Assembly: GCA_039029915.1 (NCBI GenBank)
Contig: JBCCFD010000033.1
Coordinates: 1-30,963 of the forward strand
Source: QQUD01 sp039029915
GTDB taxonomy: Bacteria; Chloroflexota; Anaerolineae; Promineifilales; Promineifilaceae
Direction: 5' to 3'
Length of the DNA stretch: 30,963 nucleotides
The notes below the pieces were generated by a model. It worked only from the letters and a program-made list of their open reading frames with translations. It did not search any database and was not told the DNA's origin. Below are positions 13,886 to 22,350 of the stretch, piece after piece. The position numbers were made by a program, and so were the translations under genes. Position 1 is the first letter of the stretch. The number at the start of each line of letters is the position of its first letter.

Positions 13886-15397
13886 ATGAAAACGTATTTT
13901 GTTTGGCTAGGATCAAATCGAGCGAAAAAAAACGGTGTTGATGAGAAGGGGGCCCTCCTCGATCAGGCGGCCAAAGCGAGGCTGCCCGTGCCGCAGGGCA
14001 CTATTTTGCTCAACGAATTTTACGATAGCCTCCTTGAAAAAGAGATTCTTACTCAAGAAAACGGCCGTTTTACCTGCGCCAATCCAATCGAGCTGTATGA
14101 ATCTTTATTTACAGCCGCCCGACTCCCCAAATTTGACAAGCCCATCATCGTTCAAAATGCGACTTCAGCCAAAGGCTATCAAGAGCGCGTCCTAGATGTT
14201 GATAGCAACAATCCTAAAGACCTAGCGGATGCTTTATGCAAGGTTTGGACTTCGGCCCTGACCTTAGAAGATGAGGTTCAGCGTGATGTCCTCCTGCTAG
14301 AGCAGCAACACGTACAAACCACCGGCGTCGCCTTTTCACAAGAAGCTTTTGAAGACGATTTAATTCAGGTTTCGGCGGCCAAGGATCTATCTGGGTCTAA
14401 GCCAACTGGAAATGAGTTTATTGTCTCCCCCCAACTTCGAGATGGTGAACTTTCATCAGAAGAATTATCTGGCGTTGCCCGACGAGTTCAAAAACTTTTA
14501 AGAGGGGTTAGGCGTACGTTTGGGAATGAAAATTGGCAAATAGAATGGGTAGATGATGGCAACATCTGCTGGCTCGTTCAGCTACTGTCGTTAAAACAGC
14601 CACCGCCCCGTCATGATGTTTATGCATTTGCTCCGTTTCAGGCCGTTTTGAGCACGTTCTCATCCCCTCTGCTCACCAGCCTACTGGTTGATGAAAACGA
14701 ACAGATTCTCAATTCGTTACACAATATTGATCTCCAGTTGCCGCACAATCGGCAGTTTGTACGGGCTTTTGAAGAACGGCCGTTTATCAATTTAAGCTTG
14801 CTCGCAGACATTAAGCGAAAATGCGGCTTACCGACTTTCAGCGTCACCAACCCCAATAGCAATAAAAAAGGTACGGCTGTCAATTTAAAGTTAGGACGCT
14901 TAATCGTTCATTTGCCCACCGTGCTTAAATTAGGCGGGCGCCGATTAACGGCCGTTTCCCTCATCAAACAAACAACCGACAATCTAAATCAAACAGATCA
15001 AAGTCCAGCAAACGATCTGGAAGCATTGATTCAATCATTCAGCTCAATTTTGGCAAAATTAATGGGAAATTTTTTGATCGCGACGCTCTATCAGAAACCA
15101 AAGCCAGCATCGCAGCAGTGGCAAAGCCCTCTAAACTTAGCGGTAGATCTGTTCAAAAAACAAATCGAGCCACTTGCTGAGCAATATGTGGCTCGGGAGC
15201 AGTTACCAAATACTCAGGCGATCTGGCTTTTGTCAATTAACGAAGTTGCCCAATTGGCTAGTGGACAACAATTCAATGCGGAAGCGATTACCGAACGGCA
15301 ACACAACTTTACATCGATTGACCAAGAGAGGTCTCAAACTGATCGGGTGTTTTTGTTAACTGATGCACATCAGAATCCAAAAGACCCTGTTTATTAA
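13886..15397 (+). CDS. Divergent PEP-synthase/PPDK-like protein lacking the phosphohistidine domain
   Basis: 503 residues. The start FVWLGSN...GVDEKGALLDQAAKARLPVPQGTIL is a clear, if worn, version of the PPDK/PEP-synthase N-terminus (normally GGKGA-L--MA-AGLPVP-GF). The middle contains an ATP-grasp-like segment (RDVLLLEQQHVQTTGVAFSQEAF near 133-155, and ENWQIEWVDDGNICWLVQ near 214-231). Residues 245-350 resemble the linker region of PEP-utilising enzymes (SSPLLTSLL, ERPFINLSLLADIKRKCG-P). The C-terminal swivelling domain with the catalytic His (GG--SHAA type) is missing. It may be a pseudoenzyme or a truncated gene. Its last 89 bases overlap the end of the convergent gene, unusually long for a real gene pair. 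It has no strong Shine-Dalgarno site. Family link moderate, activity unknown. Confidence 0.6.
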   Translation: MKTYFVWLGSNRAKKNGVDEKGALLDQAAKARLPVPQGTILLNEFYDSLLEKEILTQENGRFTCANPIELYESLFTAARLPKFDKPIIVQNATSAKGYQERVLDVDSNNPKDLADALCKVWTSALTLEDEVQRDVLLLEQQHVQTTGVAFSQEAFEDDLIQVSAAKDLSGSKPTGNEFIVSPQLRDGELSSEELSGVARRVQKLLRGVRRTFGNENWQIEWVDDGNICWLVQLLSLKQPPPRHDVYAFAPFQAVLSTFSSPLLTSLLVDENEQILNSLHNIDLQLPHNRQFVRAFEERPFINLSLLADIKRKCGLPTFSVTNPNSNKKGTAVNLKLGRLIVHLPTVLKLGGRRLTAVSLIKQTTDNLNQTDQSPANDLEALIQSFSSILAKLMGNFLIATLYQKPKPASQQWQSPLNLAVDLFKKQIEPLAEQYVAREQLPNTQAIWLLSINEVAQLASGQQFNAEAITERQHNFTSIDQERSQTDRVFLLTDAHQNPKDPVY

Positions 15398-16406
15398 TCT
15401 TAATTTTCGTTTCAAGTATTTCAATAATCTCTTTAGCCTGGAAAACATCCTTTAGCTGAATACTTTTGCCATCATTAAGAACAAAAGTCATCAAGCTTGG
15501 CCCTAAACATTCAATTTCGATAATGTCGGCAAAATATAGATTGTGCTGCTCATTCTGCACCAGCGCGTCAATCCCTTTAATTTGCAACAGCCCAACCTCA
15601 GGCGCAATTTTCAACAGGGACTTCGTTAGCTGATTTTTACCGCTAAACAAGAATCCGAATGCTCCTTTGGCCTTGGAAATCACCATCGAAACGGAGTATT
15701 CATACACTTTTTCAGGAATCCGAATTTCAAGTTGATCATCATTCATCTGAATTGGCTCACCGACTGGTTTGGTATAGCCATTTTGCACGGGTGGCGCAAC
15801 AACAGAAGTCTTTTTAGGGGCCGTCTTAATTTTTTCACCAGACGATTCTTGAGCAACAATTTTATTTGTGTCGCCCTTTTTTGCCGCCTCTTGAGCCATT
15901 TTTTTTCGTTCCATCTCAATTTGAAGCATCAGAGGATCCTGCAAAACTTCTTCAGTTTTATCCTCGTCCTCTTCCTCAAAAGAAGGCACTGAAATAAATT
16001 CACCCGTATAAATAAAACCATCATCATCGTCGTCTTCATCTTCAGTAACGATGTCGGCAGGGACAGCATAGGGAGCCGTACCATTTTGATGCGTTTTAGT
16101 TTCGACAGCTGGGGACCCCATATACTCAAAACCCATATCGGAGTCGACCGTTTGATTGGCTTGGGCCTGAGCGGCTCGAAGTTCAGAAATTAATTTTTGA
16201 GCCGTTTTATGATTGGGGTTGATTCTTAGAACCTTTTCAAGGCACCCAATTTGATTCGCTGGCTTTGGTGTTGTGTTTACTAACCACAGCCATGCTTTTT
16301 CATTTAAAGGATTATCTCGCACAATCCTCAGTAATATTTTTTGTCCCTTTTCAATATCGCCCGCTTTAATAAGCGTGACCGCCTCCTTGAATCTTTGGTC
16401 ACTCAT
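15309..16406 (-). CDS. TPR-like/acidic-linker/PH-like domain protein of unknown function
   Basis: 365 residues in three parts. Residues 1-85 are two TPR-like helical pairs (FKEAVTLIKAGDIEKGQKILLRIVRDNPLNEKAWLWLV, then CLEKVLRINPNHKTAQKLISEL), a pattern very common in Chloroflexota proteins. Residues about 90-230 are a low-complexity, strongly acidic linker (DEDDDDDGF, FEEEDEDKTEE). Residues about 235-345 (YEYSVSMVISKAKGAFGFLFSGKNQLTKSLL...) alternate strands and end in a helix (VFQAKEIIEIL), like a bacterial PH/GRAM-type module. There is no signal peptide or membrane segment. AGAGGTAA 7 nt upstream supports ATG 16406. It is divergent from the LuxR gene and shares a 111-bp promoter region with it. 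Domain calls are pattern-based; function unknown. Confidence 0.65.
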   Translation of the reverse strand: MSDQRFKEAVTLIKAGDIEKGQKILLRIVRDNPLNEKAWLWLVNTTPKPANQIGCLEKVLRINPNHKTAQKLISELRAAQAQANQTVDSDMGFEYMGSPAVETKTHQNGTAPYAVPADIVTEDEDDDDDGFIYTGEFISVPSFEEEDEDKTEEVLQDPLMLQIEMERKKMAQEAAKKGDTNKIVAQESSGEKIKTAPKKTSVVAPPVQNGYTKPVGEPIQMNDDQLEIRIPEKVYEYSVSMVISKAKGAFGFLFSGKNQLTKSLLKIAPEVGLLQIKGIDALVQNEQHNLYFADIIEIECLGPSLMTFVLNDGKSIQLKDVFQAKEIIEILETKIKINKQGLLDSDVHQLTKTPDQFETSLGQSM

Positions 16407-16505
16407 ACCATTACCTCTACATGTTTTAGATACAATTACTTACAATACAAAAAATCTACTGTTATCTTATCTGGCCTCCCTTTCAAGATTTATTTCGACA
16501 TCGGT

Positions 16506-16511
16506 TATAAT
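16506..16511 (+). promoter_or_regulatory. -10 box of a probably leaderless LuxR regulator
   Basis: A perfect TATAAT ends 6 nt before ATG 16518, so transcription would start at or next to the A of the start codon. No Shine-Dalgarno precedes this ATG. A weak -35 (TTTCAA, 16481-16486) lies 19 nt upstream. Confidence 0.45.
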
Positions 16512-16517
16512 GTGTGG

Positions 16518-19175
16518 ATGGACTTTAATAGTGAAAATTTCACACTTTTTCAACGGCCGTTACTGCAAACGAAGCTCTACATGCCCAGAAGTAGAGCGAA
16601 TTTAGTCCCACGTACCCGCTTGATTTCAAAATTAAATACTGCCCTTCTACCCGGTAGTGTGCTTCAACCGAAGCTAACATTGATTACAGGACCCGCTGGA
16701 TACGGAAAATCCACCCTCGCCATTCAGTGGATTAACCAGCTTGACCTACCCGTAGCGTGGCTATCTTTAGATCAGAATGATAATGACGAAGCCCGCTTCC
16801 TAGCCTACCTTTTTGCAGCAGTCAGTCTCGTCAACCCAGACATAGGTCAATCTGCGCTCGCCAGGCTTTCTTCAACCTATCTTTACAATGAATCAGAAGC
16901 TATTTTAATTAACTTGCTCAACGAAATGGCGCAGTGTCAGCAAACGGCCGTTATTGTGCTTTATGATTTTCACGTCATCACGTCAGATGCCGTTCATAAA
17001 ATCATCACCTTTATTTTACAGCACGCACCGATTCAACTGCATCTCCTCATCACAAGCCGAACCGAACCGAACTTGCCAATTGCCCTGCTGCGTGCCCAAG
17101 ACAGCCTGAACTGGATCAACCAGCAGGACTTGAAATTTACGGTTCCTGAGGCGACGCAGTTCCTTGAAGACACAATGGATGTTTCACTGACTTATGAGCA
17201 GATCGAATTACTTGATCAACAGGTGGAGGGTTGGGTGACGGGGCTTCAACTCATTGGTTTAGCCTTAAAAGAGTCAGATGGGATGCCTCAGGCGATTTCC
17301 GGTAATCATCGATATCTGGTGGATTATTTAGCCGATCAGGTCTTGAACAAACAGCCCGAGCATGTGCAAGCCTTTTTGATGCAAACGGCCGTTTTAGACC
17401 GCTTCTGTGTGCCGCTCTGTGATGCCTTATGTGCCAGCGATCAGGTTCCACAATCCTCAAAAGCGATTTTGCGCCATTTGGAAACGGCCAACTTGTTTCT
17501 GATTCCCTTAGACAACGAGCGACGGTGGTTTCGATATCACCACCTCTTTGGTGAATTTTTAAACGGCCGTTTGCACAATCGACATTCCCAAGCCCAAATT
17601 ACCGAACTTCACCATTCTGCTGCCGTTTGGTATCACGAAAACGGACACTCCCTGATTGCTGTCGAGCACGCACTTACTGCCCAGGCATATGAGCTAGCCG
17701 CAGACATTATCCGCTCTGTTGGGCGAGACGTCCTGATGTTTGGTGAGGGAATAACCCTCAGACAGTGGATGGAGCAGCTACCGGAAGATATTCAGCAAAC
17801 TGATCCTAAACTGGTGCTGTTCCACATTTGGTCGCTCATTCGCACTGGGGAGTTTAGTCAGGCTAAACATTGTCTGAACGCCATTAGCGAGCAGTTAGAC
17901 ACTCCGCTTCTTTGGGGGGAATGGTCTGCATTGCGTGCCCGTATCGCCGTTATGACAGGTGATATTGATGTCAACATTAAATTTTCCAACAAAGCGTTAG
18001 CAAAACTCCCGCAGGATCAGCATATGCTGCGGAGTGAGGTCGCCATCAACCTAGGCTTCTCCCACCTGCAACTGGCTGAAATTGAAGCGGCCCGAGACGC
18101 CTTCGCTGAAGCGGCTCAACAGACATCTCATGACCCAGGCTTATGGGCAGTTATGTTCGCCACATATTATTGGGGGCAAACGGTTGAACGCTTGCTGCAG
18201 CTTTCTACCGCATTCGACGTCTATCAACAGGGGTTAAGCAAAGGAACGGGAAAAGCCAGAAATTCACCAGCATTAGGGTTTATGTATCTTGGGTTGGGCA
18301 AGCTATTTTATGAGCAAAATCAGCTTGCTGAATGCGAAACCCATCTTCGCCAAGCGGTAACTCGCGCTAAGCGTTGTGGCGACCATAAGATGCTAATTTA
18401 TAGCTTGGAAGCGCTGGCGCAACTGCTAACCACGATTGGTGATTGGACAGAAGCCCAAGAGACGCTAAGCGCGTTGGAACAAGTAATCGATTCAGATGGG
18501 CCAGCAACGCGCCGGGCCATCTTGGCTATCCAACAAGGGGAACTAGAAACTGTCGCCCAATGGATTGCGAAGATGAATATCTGCCTTTCAGATTCACCCG
18601 AGAAAATAAGAGATATGCCGCTGGCTTATTTAACCTTAGTCCGATATCAGATGGCTCGTAATGAATTAGAAGACCTCTTACCCGTTTTGCAAACTATCAG
18701 TGAATTCTCACAAGAGCGCAAGCATTTGTTGTTCAATTTACCAGTGATTATTTTGCAGGCGATTGTGTTAGGCAAGCGAGGCGAAATCGAAACGGCCGTT
18801 GCGATTCTCAATCAGGCAATGTCTCTAACAAATGGTCAGCAGTTTGTGCGCACGTTTATTGATCTTCAAGATCCTACGCTGCACCGGCTCCTTCATCTCA
18901 TTGCCAACAATGGGGTGAATGCACCATATGCTCGCCTGTTGCTGGCGCATCTATCACCCGACGATCATGAAGAAACGGCCGTTCCTATTCTCACACAGCG
19001 CGAACTTGAGCTCGTTCAATATTTAGCTCAAGGGTTAACCAACTTAGCCATCTCTAAAGCGATGACTGTCTCTCTCAATACAGTCAAAGCCCACACCCGC
19101 CGTCTCTATACAAAACTTGATGTTCATAATCGCACGGAGGCCGTTTCAAAGGCGCGTTCTTTAGACATTCTATAA
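16518..19175 (+). CDS. MalT/LAL-type ATP-dependent LuxR transcriptional regulator
   Basis: A large STAND NTPase regulator that couples ATP and ligand sensing to DNA binding. From ATG 16518 it has 885 residues. The typical family opening LLQTKLYMPRSRANLVPRTRLISKLN is followed by Walker A GPAGYGKST near residue 58 and a sensor segment LHLLITSRTEPNLPIALLRA. A winged-helix region carries YRYHH-type signature residues (RRWFRYHHLFGEFL). A long TPR-like helical repeat region (about 400-800) follows, and the last 60 residues form a LuxR helix-turn-helix (LTQRELELVQYLAQGLTNLAISKAM...NTVKAHTRRLYTKLDV). An upstream extension open to 16341 overlaps the divergent gene and lacks family similarity, so I reject it. 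Six ACGGCCGT palindromes lie inside. The target genes and ligand are unknown. Confidence 0.92.
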   Translation: MDFNSENFTLFQRPLLQTKLYMPRSRANLVPRTRLISKLNTALLPGSVLQPKLTLITGPAGYGKSTLAIQWINQLDLPVAWLSLDQNDNDEARFLAYLFAAVSLVNPDIGQSALARLSSTYLYNESEAILINLLNEMAQCQQTAVIVLYDFHVITSDAVHKIITFILQHAPIQLHLLITSRTEPNLPIALLRAQDSLNWINQQDLKFTVPEATQFLEDTMDVSLTYEQIELLDQQVEGWVTGLQLIGLALKESDGMPQAISGNHRYLVDYLADQVLNKQPEHVQAFLMQTAVLDRFCVPLCDALCASDQVPQSSKAILRHLETANLFLIPLDNERRWFRYHHLFGEFLNGRLHNRHSQAQITELHHSAAVWYHENGHSLIAVEHALTAQAYELAADIIRSVGRDVLMFGEGITLRQWMEQLPEDIQQTDPKLVLFHIWSLIRTGEFSQAKHCLNAISEQLDTPLLWGEWSALRARIAVMTGDIDVNIKFSNKALAKLPQDQHMLRSEVAINLGFSHLQLAEIEAARDAFAEAAQQTSHDPGLWAVMFATYYWGQTVERLLQLSTAFDVYQQGLSKGTGKARNSPALGFMYLGLGKLFYEQNQLAECETHLRQAVTRAKRCGDHKMLIYSLEALAQLLTTIGDWTEAQETLSALEQVIDSDGPATRRAILAIQQGELETVAQWIAKMNICLSDSPEKIRDMPLAYLTLVRYQMARNELEDLLPVLQTISEFSQERKHLLFNLPVIILQAIVLGKRGEIETAVAILNQAMSLTNGQQFVRTFIDLQDPTLHRLLHLIANNGVNAPYARLLLAHLSPDDHEETAVPILTQRELELVQYLAQGLTNLAISKAMTVSLNTVKAHTRRLYTKLDVHNRTEAVSKARSLDIL

Positions 19176-19198
19176 AAGAAAAGACTGCAGAGCAGGAA

Positions 19199-19223
19199 GA
19201 ATGCAAAGGGTTTTTTTGTATTC
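19199..19223 (+). terminator. Possible terminator hairpin after the LuxR gene
   Basis: GAATGCAAA (19199-19207) pairs with TTTGTATTC (19215-19223) with one G-U, and seven T lie in the loop side. An outer GCAGG (19192-19196) / CCTGC (19231-19235) could extend it. The T-run is inside rather than after the stem, so the call is weak. Confidence 0.35.
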
Positions 19224-19235
19224 TACTCACCCTGC

Positions 19236-19608
19236 CAAGCTATATGTTTCATCTCGCAATAGACGATTAAATCACCACGAAGGCTGAGGCTACATTTGCA
19301 TTTTTAGTTGTTTATGAGGTGGAGCACTTAAGCAAATTCTTCGCACTGACTTATAAACCTATACGAGACGCTATAAAATGGTCAGAATTAACCCCTCAAT
19401 TTACCCTTTTGGGTGACACACCTAACTCAGGATTAATTTTATAATGTGGCATCAGGGACAACTCCCCTCAACTGTTTGTACCCTCCTTGGATATCCAATT
19501 TCATATTAACCAAAACTATCAGTGTAACCCAACAGGATTTTCTTTCGCTTTTAAAGAAATTCAGCAGGGTTTACCAAGTCACGACTACTTTGAAGGAGTA
19601 ACGGGTTC
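19236..19608. other. Intergenic region upstream of purD
   Basis: No gene is visible. TATAAT occurs at 19440-19445, but no well-spaced -35 was found; GTGACA at 19413 is too far upstream. I looked for purine-riboswitch core elements and did not recognise them. Confidence 0.3.
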
Positions 19609-20973
19609 ATGAAATCTAATCAATTAAACGTATTAATTTTAGGATATGGCTCGCGGGAACACGCGCTTGGCTGGAAAATTGCCCAATCCCCTAGGGTGAG
19701 CCATCTCTTTTTTGCCCCCGGCAACGCCGGCACGGCCGAAATTGGCACCAATGTGCCGATTAGTGACGAAGACGTGGAAGGTCTCGTTCGCTTTGCGCTA
19801 GAAACTCAAATTGACCTCACCGTCGTTGGCACAAACGATCCGCTTGCTTTAGGCGTTGTTGATGCATTCCAAGCGGTAGGGCTTGCCATTTTTGGACCAA
19901 ATCAACAGGCGGCTCGTTTAGAATCATCAAAGGCTTTTGCCAAAGGGTTTATGTCGCGCCACAGCATCCCAACCCCAAGATATCAAACGTTCACGGCGTA
20001 TGATGAAGCGGTGGCGTTTATTGATGAGCAAGAAAACGGCCGTTTAGTGGTAAAAATTAGTGGGCTAGGCAAGATGGGGATGGGGGTCACCGTTTGCGAT
20101 ACAAAGGACGAGGCCAAAATCGCTCTTCACGATTATATGATTAAGCAAACATTAGGTGAGTCAGGGCAAACGGTCATAATCGAGGAAAGAATGAACGGTC
20201 CAGAGCTATCTATCTTTGGATTAAGCGATGGCAAAACCGTCGTTCCCCTAACCCCAGTAAGAGACCACAAACGCATTTTTGATAACGATATGGGACCAAA
20301 CACTGGCGGTATGGGTGCCTTTGGCCCACCTGAAGATTTACCCTCCCACTTCCTACAGTATGTTACTGAGACGATTCTCCAGCCAACTATTAATGGAATG
20401 GCGGCAGAAGGGCACCCCTATGTGGGCGTTCTATTTGTGGGGCTGATGCAAACAGCGCTTGGTTTACAGGTACTTGAGTATAATTGCCGCTTTGGGAATC
20501 CCGAAGCGCTTGTGTTGATGTCTTTGCTGGAAAGTGATCTTGTGGATGTGATGACCGCCTGCCTCGAGGGAACACTATCGTCCGACCAGGTGAAAATTGG
20601 ACTGGGTGCAGCAACCGCTATTGTGGCCTCATCGCCTCAATATCCTGCTGAAGTCTTTCCTCTCGGTTTAGCTATTTCAGGCATTGAGGCAGACATTAGC
20701 TTGCCACATGTTGAGCTTTTTCATCACGGAACGGCCGTTAAAAACAACCAGCTCGTCACGGCCAGGGGGCGTGTTTTCGCGGTAACGGCCGTTGGTGCAA
20801 CGCTCCAACACTCTCTTGAGCAGGCTTATGCAGCCATTGAGAAGATTCATTTTGAAGGGATGCACTATCGAAAAGATATTGGACAATCAATTCCGCTAGC
20901 GTCTCAAAATGTGGCGGTTGTAAAAGAGATGATGGAGTATGAACGGCCGTTTTCGTTTAACCGACTCTATTAA
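19609..20973 (+). CDS. purD: Phosphoribosylamine-glycine ligase (GAR synthetase)
   Basis: The second step of de novo purine synthesis: ATP + phosphoribosylamine + glycine gives GAR + ADP + Pi, in the cytoplasm. 454 residues. The N-terminal NAD-like fold begins NVLILGYGSREHALGWKIAQSP and APGNAGTA. The ATP-grasp core contains KISGLGKMGMGVTVCDT, VIIEERMNGPELSIFGLSDG, PLTPVRDHKRIFDNDMGPNTGGMGAFGPP and LEYNCRFGNPEALVLM, all diagnostic of PurD. The C-terminal domain ends GMHYRKDIGQ, after which about 28 extra residues make it slightly longer than most relatives (about 420-430). AGGAG 8 nt upstream supports ATG 19609. It stands alone, without other pur genes. Four ACGGCCGT palindromes occur, the last (20943) near the stop. 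A hairpin repeat separates it from the convergent gene. Confidence 0.97.
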   Translation: MKSNQLNVLILGYGSREHALGWKIAQSPRVSHLFFAPGNAGTAEIGTNVPISDEDVEGLVRFALETQIDLTVVGTNDPLALGVVDAFQAVGLAIFGPNQQAARLESSKAFAKGFMSRHSIPTPRYQTFTAYDEAVAFIDEQENGRLVVKISGLGKMGMGVTVCDTKDEAKIALHDYMIKQTLGESGQTVIIEERMNGPELSIFGLSDGKTVVPLTPVRDHKRIFDNDMGPNTGGMGAFGPPEDLPSHFLQYVTETILQPTINGMAAEGHPYVGVLFVGLMQTALGLQVLEYNCRFGNPEALVLMSLLESDLVDVMTACLEGTLSSDQVKIGLGAATAIVASSPQYPAEVFPLGLAISGIEADISLPHVELFHHGTAVKNNQLVTARGRVFAVTAVGATLQHSLEQAYAAIEKIHFEGMHYRKDIGQSIPLASQNVAVVKEMMEYERPFSFNRLY

Positions 20974-20977
20974 TGTT

Positions 20978-21036
20978 TAAGTGAAGCGCAGCTTATAGCC
21001 GTCGTTTTATTCAAAGCGAGAACTTCGTTTCACTTA
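20978..21036. repeat. Dispersed hairpin repeat, copy 2, between convergent genes
   Basis: The right 54 bases (20983-21036) match 10824-10877 at 46/54 positions. TAAGTGAAGCGCAGCTT at the left pairs, with mismatches or G-U, with AACTTCGTTTCACTTA at the right. It starts 5 bp after the purD stop, and its last three bases are the TAA of the beta-lactamase-like gene. It may act as a two-way terminator. Confidence 0.6.
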
Positions 21037-22134
21037 GCCAAACACCTTCTCCAGCCAATCAAAGGCTGGGTAGGTGCCACCAAATGCCATCTCGCAAATA
21101 GGTTTCCATAGCGAGGTGGCATTAGCGCCGTTTGCCATGGCTACAATGCCAACGCCTTCATCTAAAAAGGCCAATGTAAAAGCCCGAAAAGAGTAATTAT
21201 CTCCCCAGTGCCAGATCGCTGGCTGATCGTTCACATTTTGTATACCCCAGCCTAAACTCCAGCCCAAGTTAGGCTCAATCTCAATCGTTGGCTCGGGCCA
21301 ATCTTTGTGCCAATTGCGTGAGTTGTTGAGCGGAACTTGCTGGCTAACCATCTCATTGAGCGAGGCTTTTGAAAGATGGCCTGATGTTTGAGCTGGCGTC
21401 ATTATGGCACACAATAATTTGGCAAATAATGCAGGGGTCGTGTGCAAGCTCGCGGCTGAAATCATTTTTCGAGATTGAAATTTATCAAACGGTTTGCCCT
21501 TTTCGTCATGCCCTTTAGCACAAGATGGGGAGTCATTGGTGCTAAAAAGATAGCTGCTGGGTTGTATTTCAAGCGGTTGAAACAGGTGTGTCTGCATAAT
21601 TGACTCACCGTCTGTCCCTAGCAAGTGTTCAATTACTCGCTGCAGATACATGTAGCCTTCACCTGAATATGAAAAGCGGCTGACTGGCTCAAAAGCGATG
21701 CGGAGCGGCTTGCCTTCCGGCTCCCAGCCCGTTGGTCCCCAACAATCGGGGCGCCAATTTGGAAAACCGGTCTGATGGCTCAAAACGTGCCGAGCTGTGA
21801 TTTGGTCGATGAGCGGGTTGTCGATATATGGGTTGGGGAGATAGTTTGATAGGGGAACGTCCAGAGATAAACGGCCGTTTTCTACAAGCATCATCACCAC
21901 ATAGGCAAATGCGGGCTTACTGAGAGAACAAGCTTCAAACAGCGTGTCGACCGTCAAGGCCTCTTGAGACCCATTATCTGCAACCCCAAAAGCATCAGTG
22001 TAGACGGTCTCTCCATTAAAGATTAACGCAATAGACAAGCCGGGCACCTTATTTTGTACCAGCATTTTGGGAAGTTGGGCATTAAATTGATTTTCAATTT
22101 TCAATAATGGCTGGGCAAATGAATACTTCATCAT
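21034..22134 (-). CDS. Serine beta-lactamase-like hydrolase (class C/PBP4* family)
   Basis: 366 residues. The catalytic SxxK is S70-L-S-K73 in FEACSLSKPAFAYVVMMLVENGRLSLD. The second motif is YSG (Tyr near 155) in FSYSGEGYMYLQ, and the third is a HWGDN box near 317 in place of KTG, as in esterase/PBP4*-like members. The role may be cleavage of small esters, amides or peptides; members of this family are often not drug-resistance enzymes. No signal peptide is visible, so a cytoplasmic location is likely. It follows DUF3565 by 5 bp and is the last gene of a minus-strand cluster. The stop codon lies inside the hairpin repeat. Confidence 0.88.
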   Translation of the reverse strand: MMKYSFAQPLLKIENQFNAQLPKMLVQNKVPGLSIALIFNGETVYTDAFGVADNGSQEALTVDTLFEACSLSKPAFAYVVMMLVENGRLSLDVPLSNYLPNPYIDNPLIDQITARHVLSHQTGFPNWRPDCWGPTGWEPEGKPLRIAFEPVSRFSYSGEGYMYLQRVIEHLLGTDGESIMQTHLFQPLEIQPSSYLFSTNDSPSCAKGHDEKGKPFDKFQSRKMISAASLHTTPALFAKLLCAIMTPAQTSGHLSKASLNEMVSQQVPLNNSRNWHKDWPEPTIEIEPNLGWSLGWGIQNVNDQPAIWHWGDNYSFRAFTLAFLDEGVGIVAMANGANATSLWKPICEMAFGGTYPAFDWLEKVFG

Positions 22135-22139
22135 ATAAC

Positions 22140-22343
22140 CTATGCGACATTTTTCAGTGGCTCATCACAATGCTTACAATTGAGCTCAGCACCAATAAAT
22201 TTTGAGCGACCCTCTTCTATCAAAACCCACGGTCGACTTTGAAAAGGAGGGTTGTGGCGCATATGCTGCGTGTGCCCGCATTCTAAGTCTGCTACCCAGT
22301 GCTCTTCATTGTCTTGATGAAATCCAATAATTTTTTGTTTCAT
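22140..22343 (-). CDS. DUF3565 family small protein
   Basis: 67 residues from ATG 22343: MKQKIIGFHQDNEEHWVADLECGHTQHMRHNPP... ending in a C-x-x-C (NCKHCDEP). The pattern HWVADLxCGHTQHxRHxPPF matches DUF3565, a family of small Cys/His-rich proteins of unknown role. C-G-H and C-K-H-C could bind a metal. The frame is open upstream to 22496, but that part lies inside the methyltransferase gene and has no family similarity. The start is 8 nt after the methyltransferase stop, with no good Shine-Dalgarno, so translation is probably coupled. Confidence 0.8.
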   Translation of the reverse strand: MKQKIIGFHQDNEEHWVADLECGHTQHMRHNPPFQSRPWVLIEEGRSKFIGAELNCKHCDEPLKNVA

Positions 22344-22350
22344 AAGTATT

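Noticed and set aside
16341..16517. N-terminal extension of the LuxR regulator by 59 codons
   Set aside because: It overlaps the divergent gene and its promoter, lacks family similarity, and a TATAAT box lies inside it.
19236..19608. Purine riboswitch or PurR site ahead of purD
   Set aside because: No recognisable conserved core or paired stems could be found by reading.
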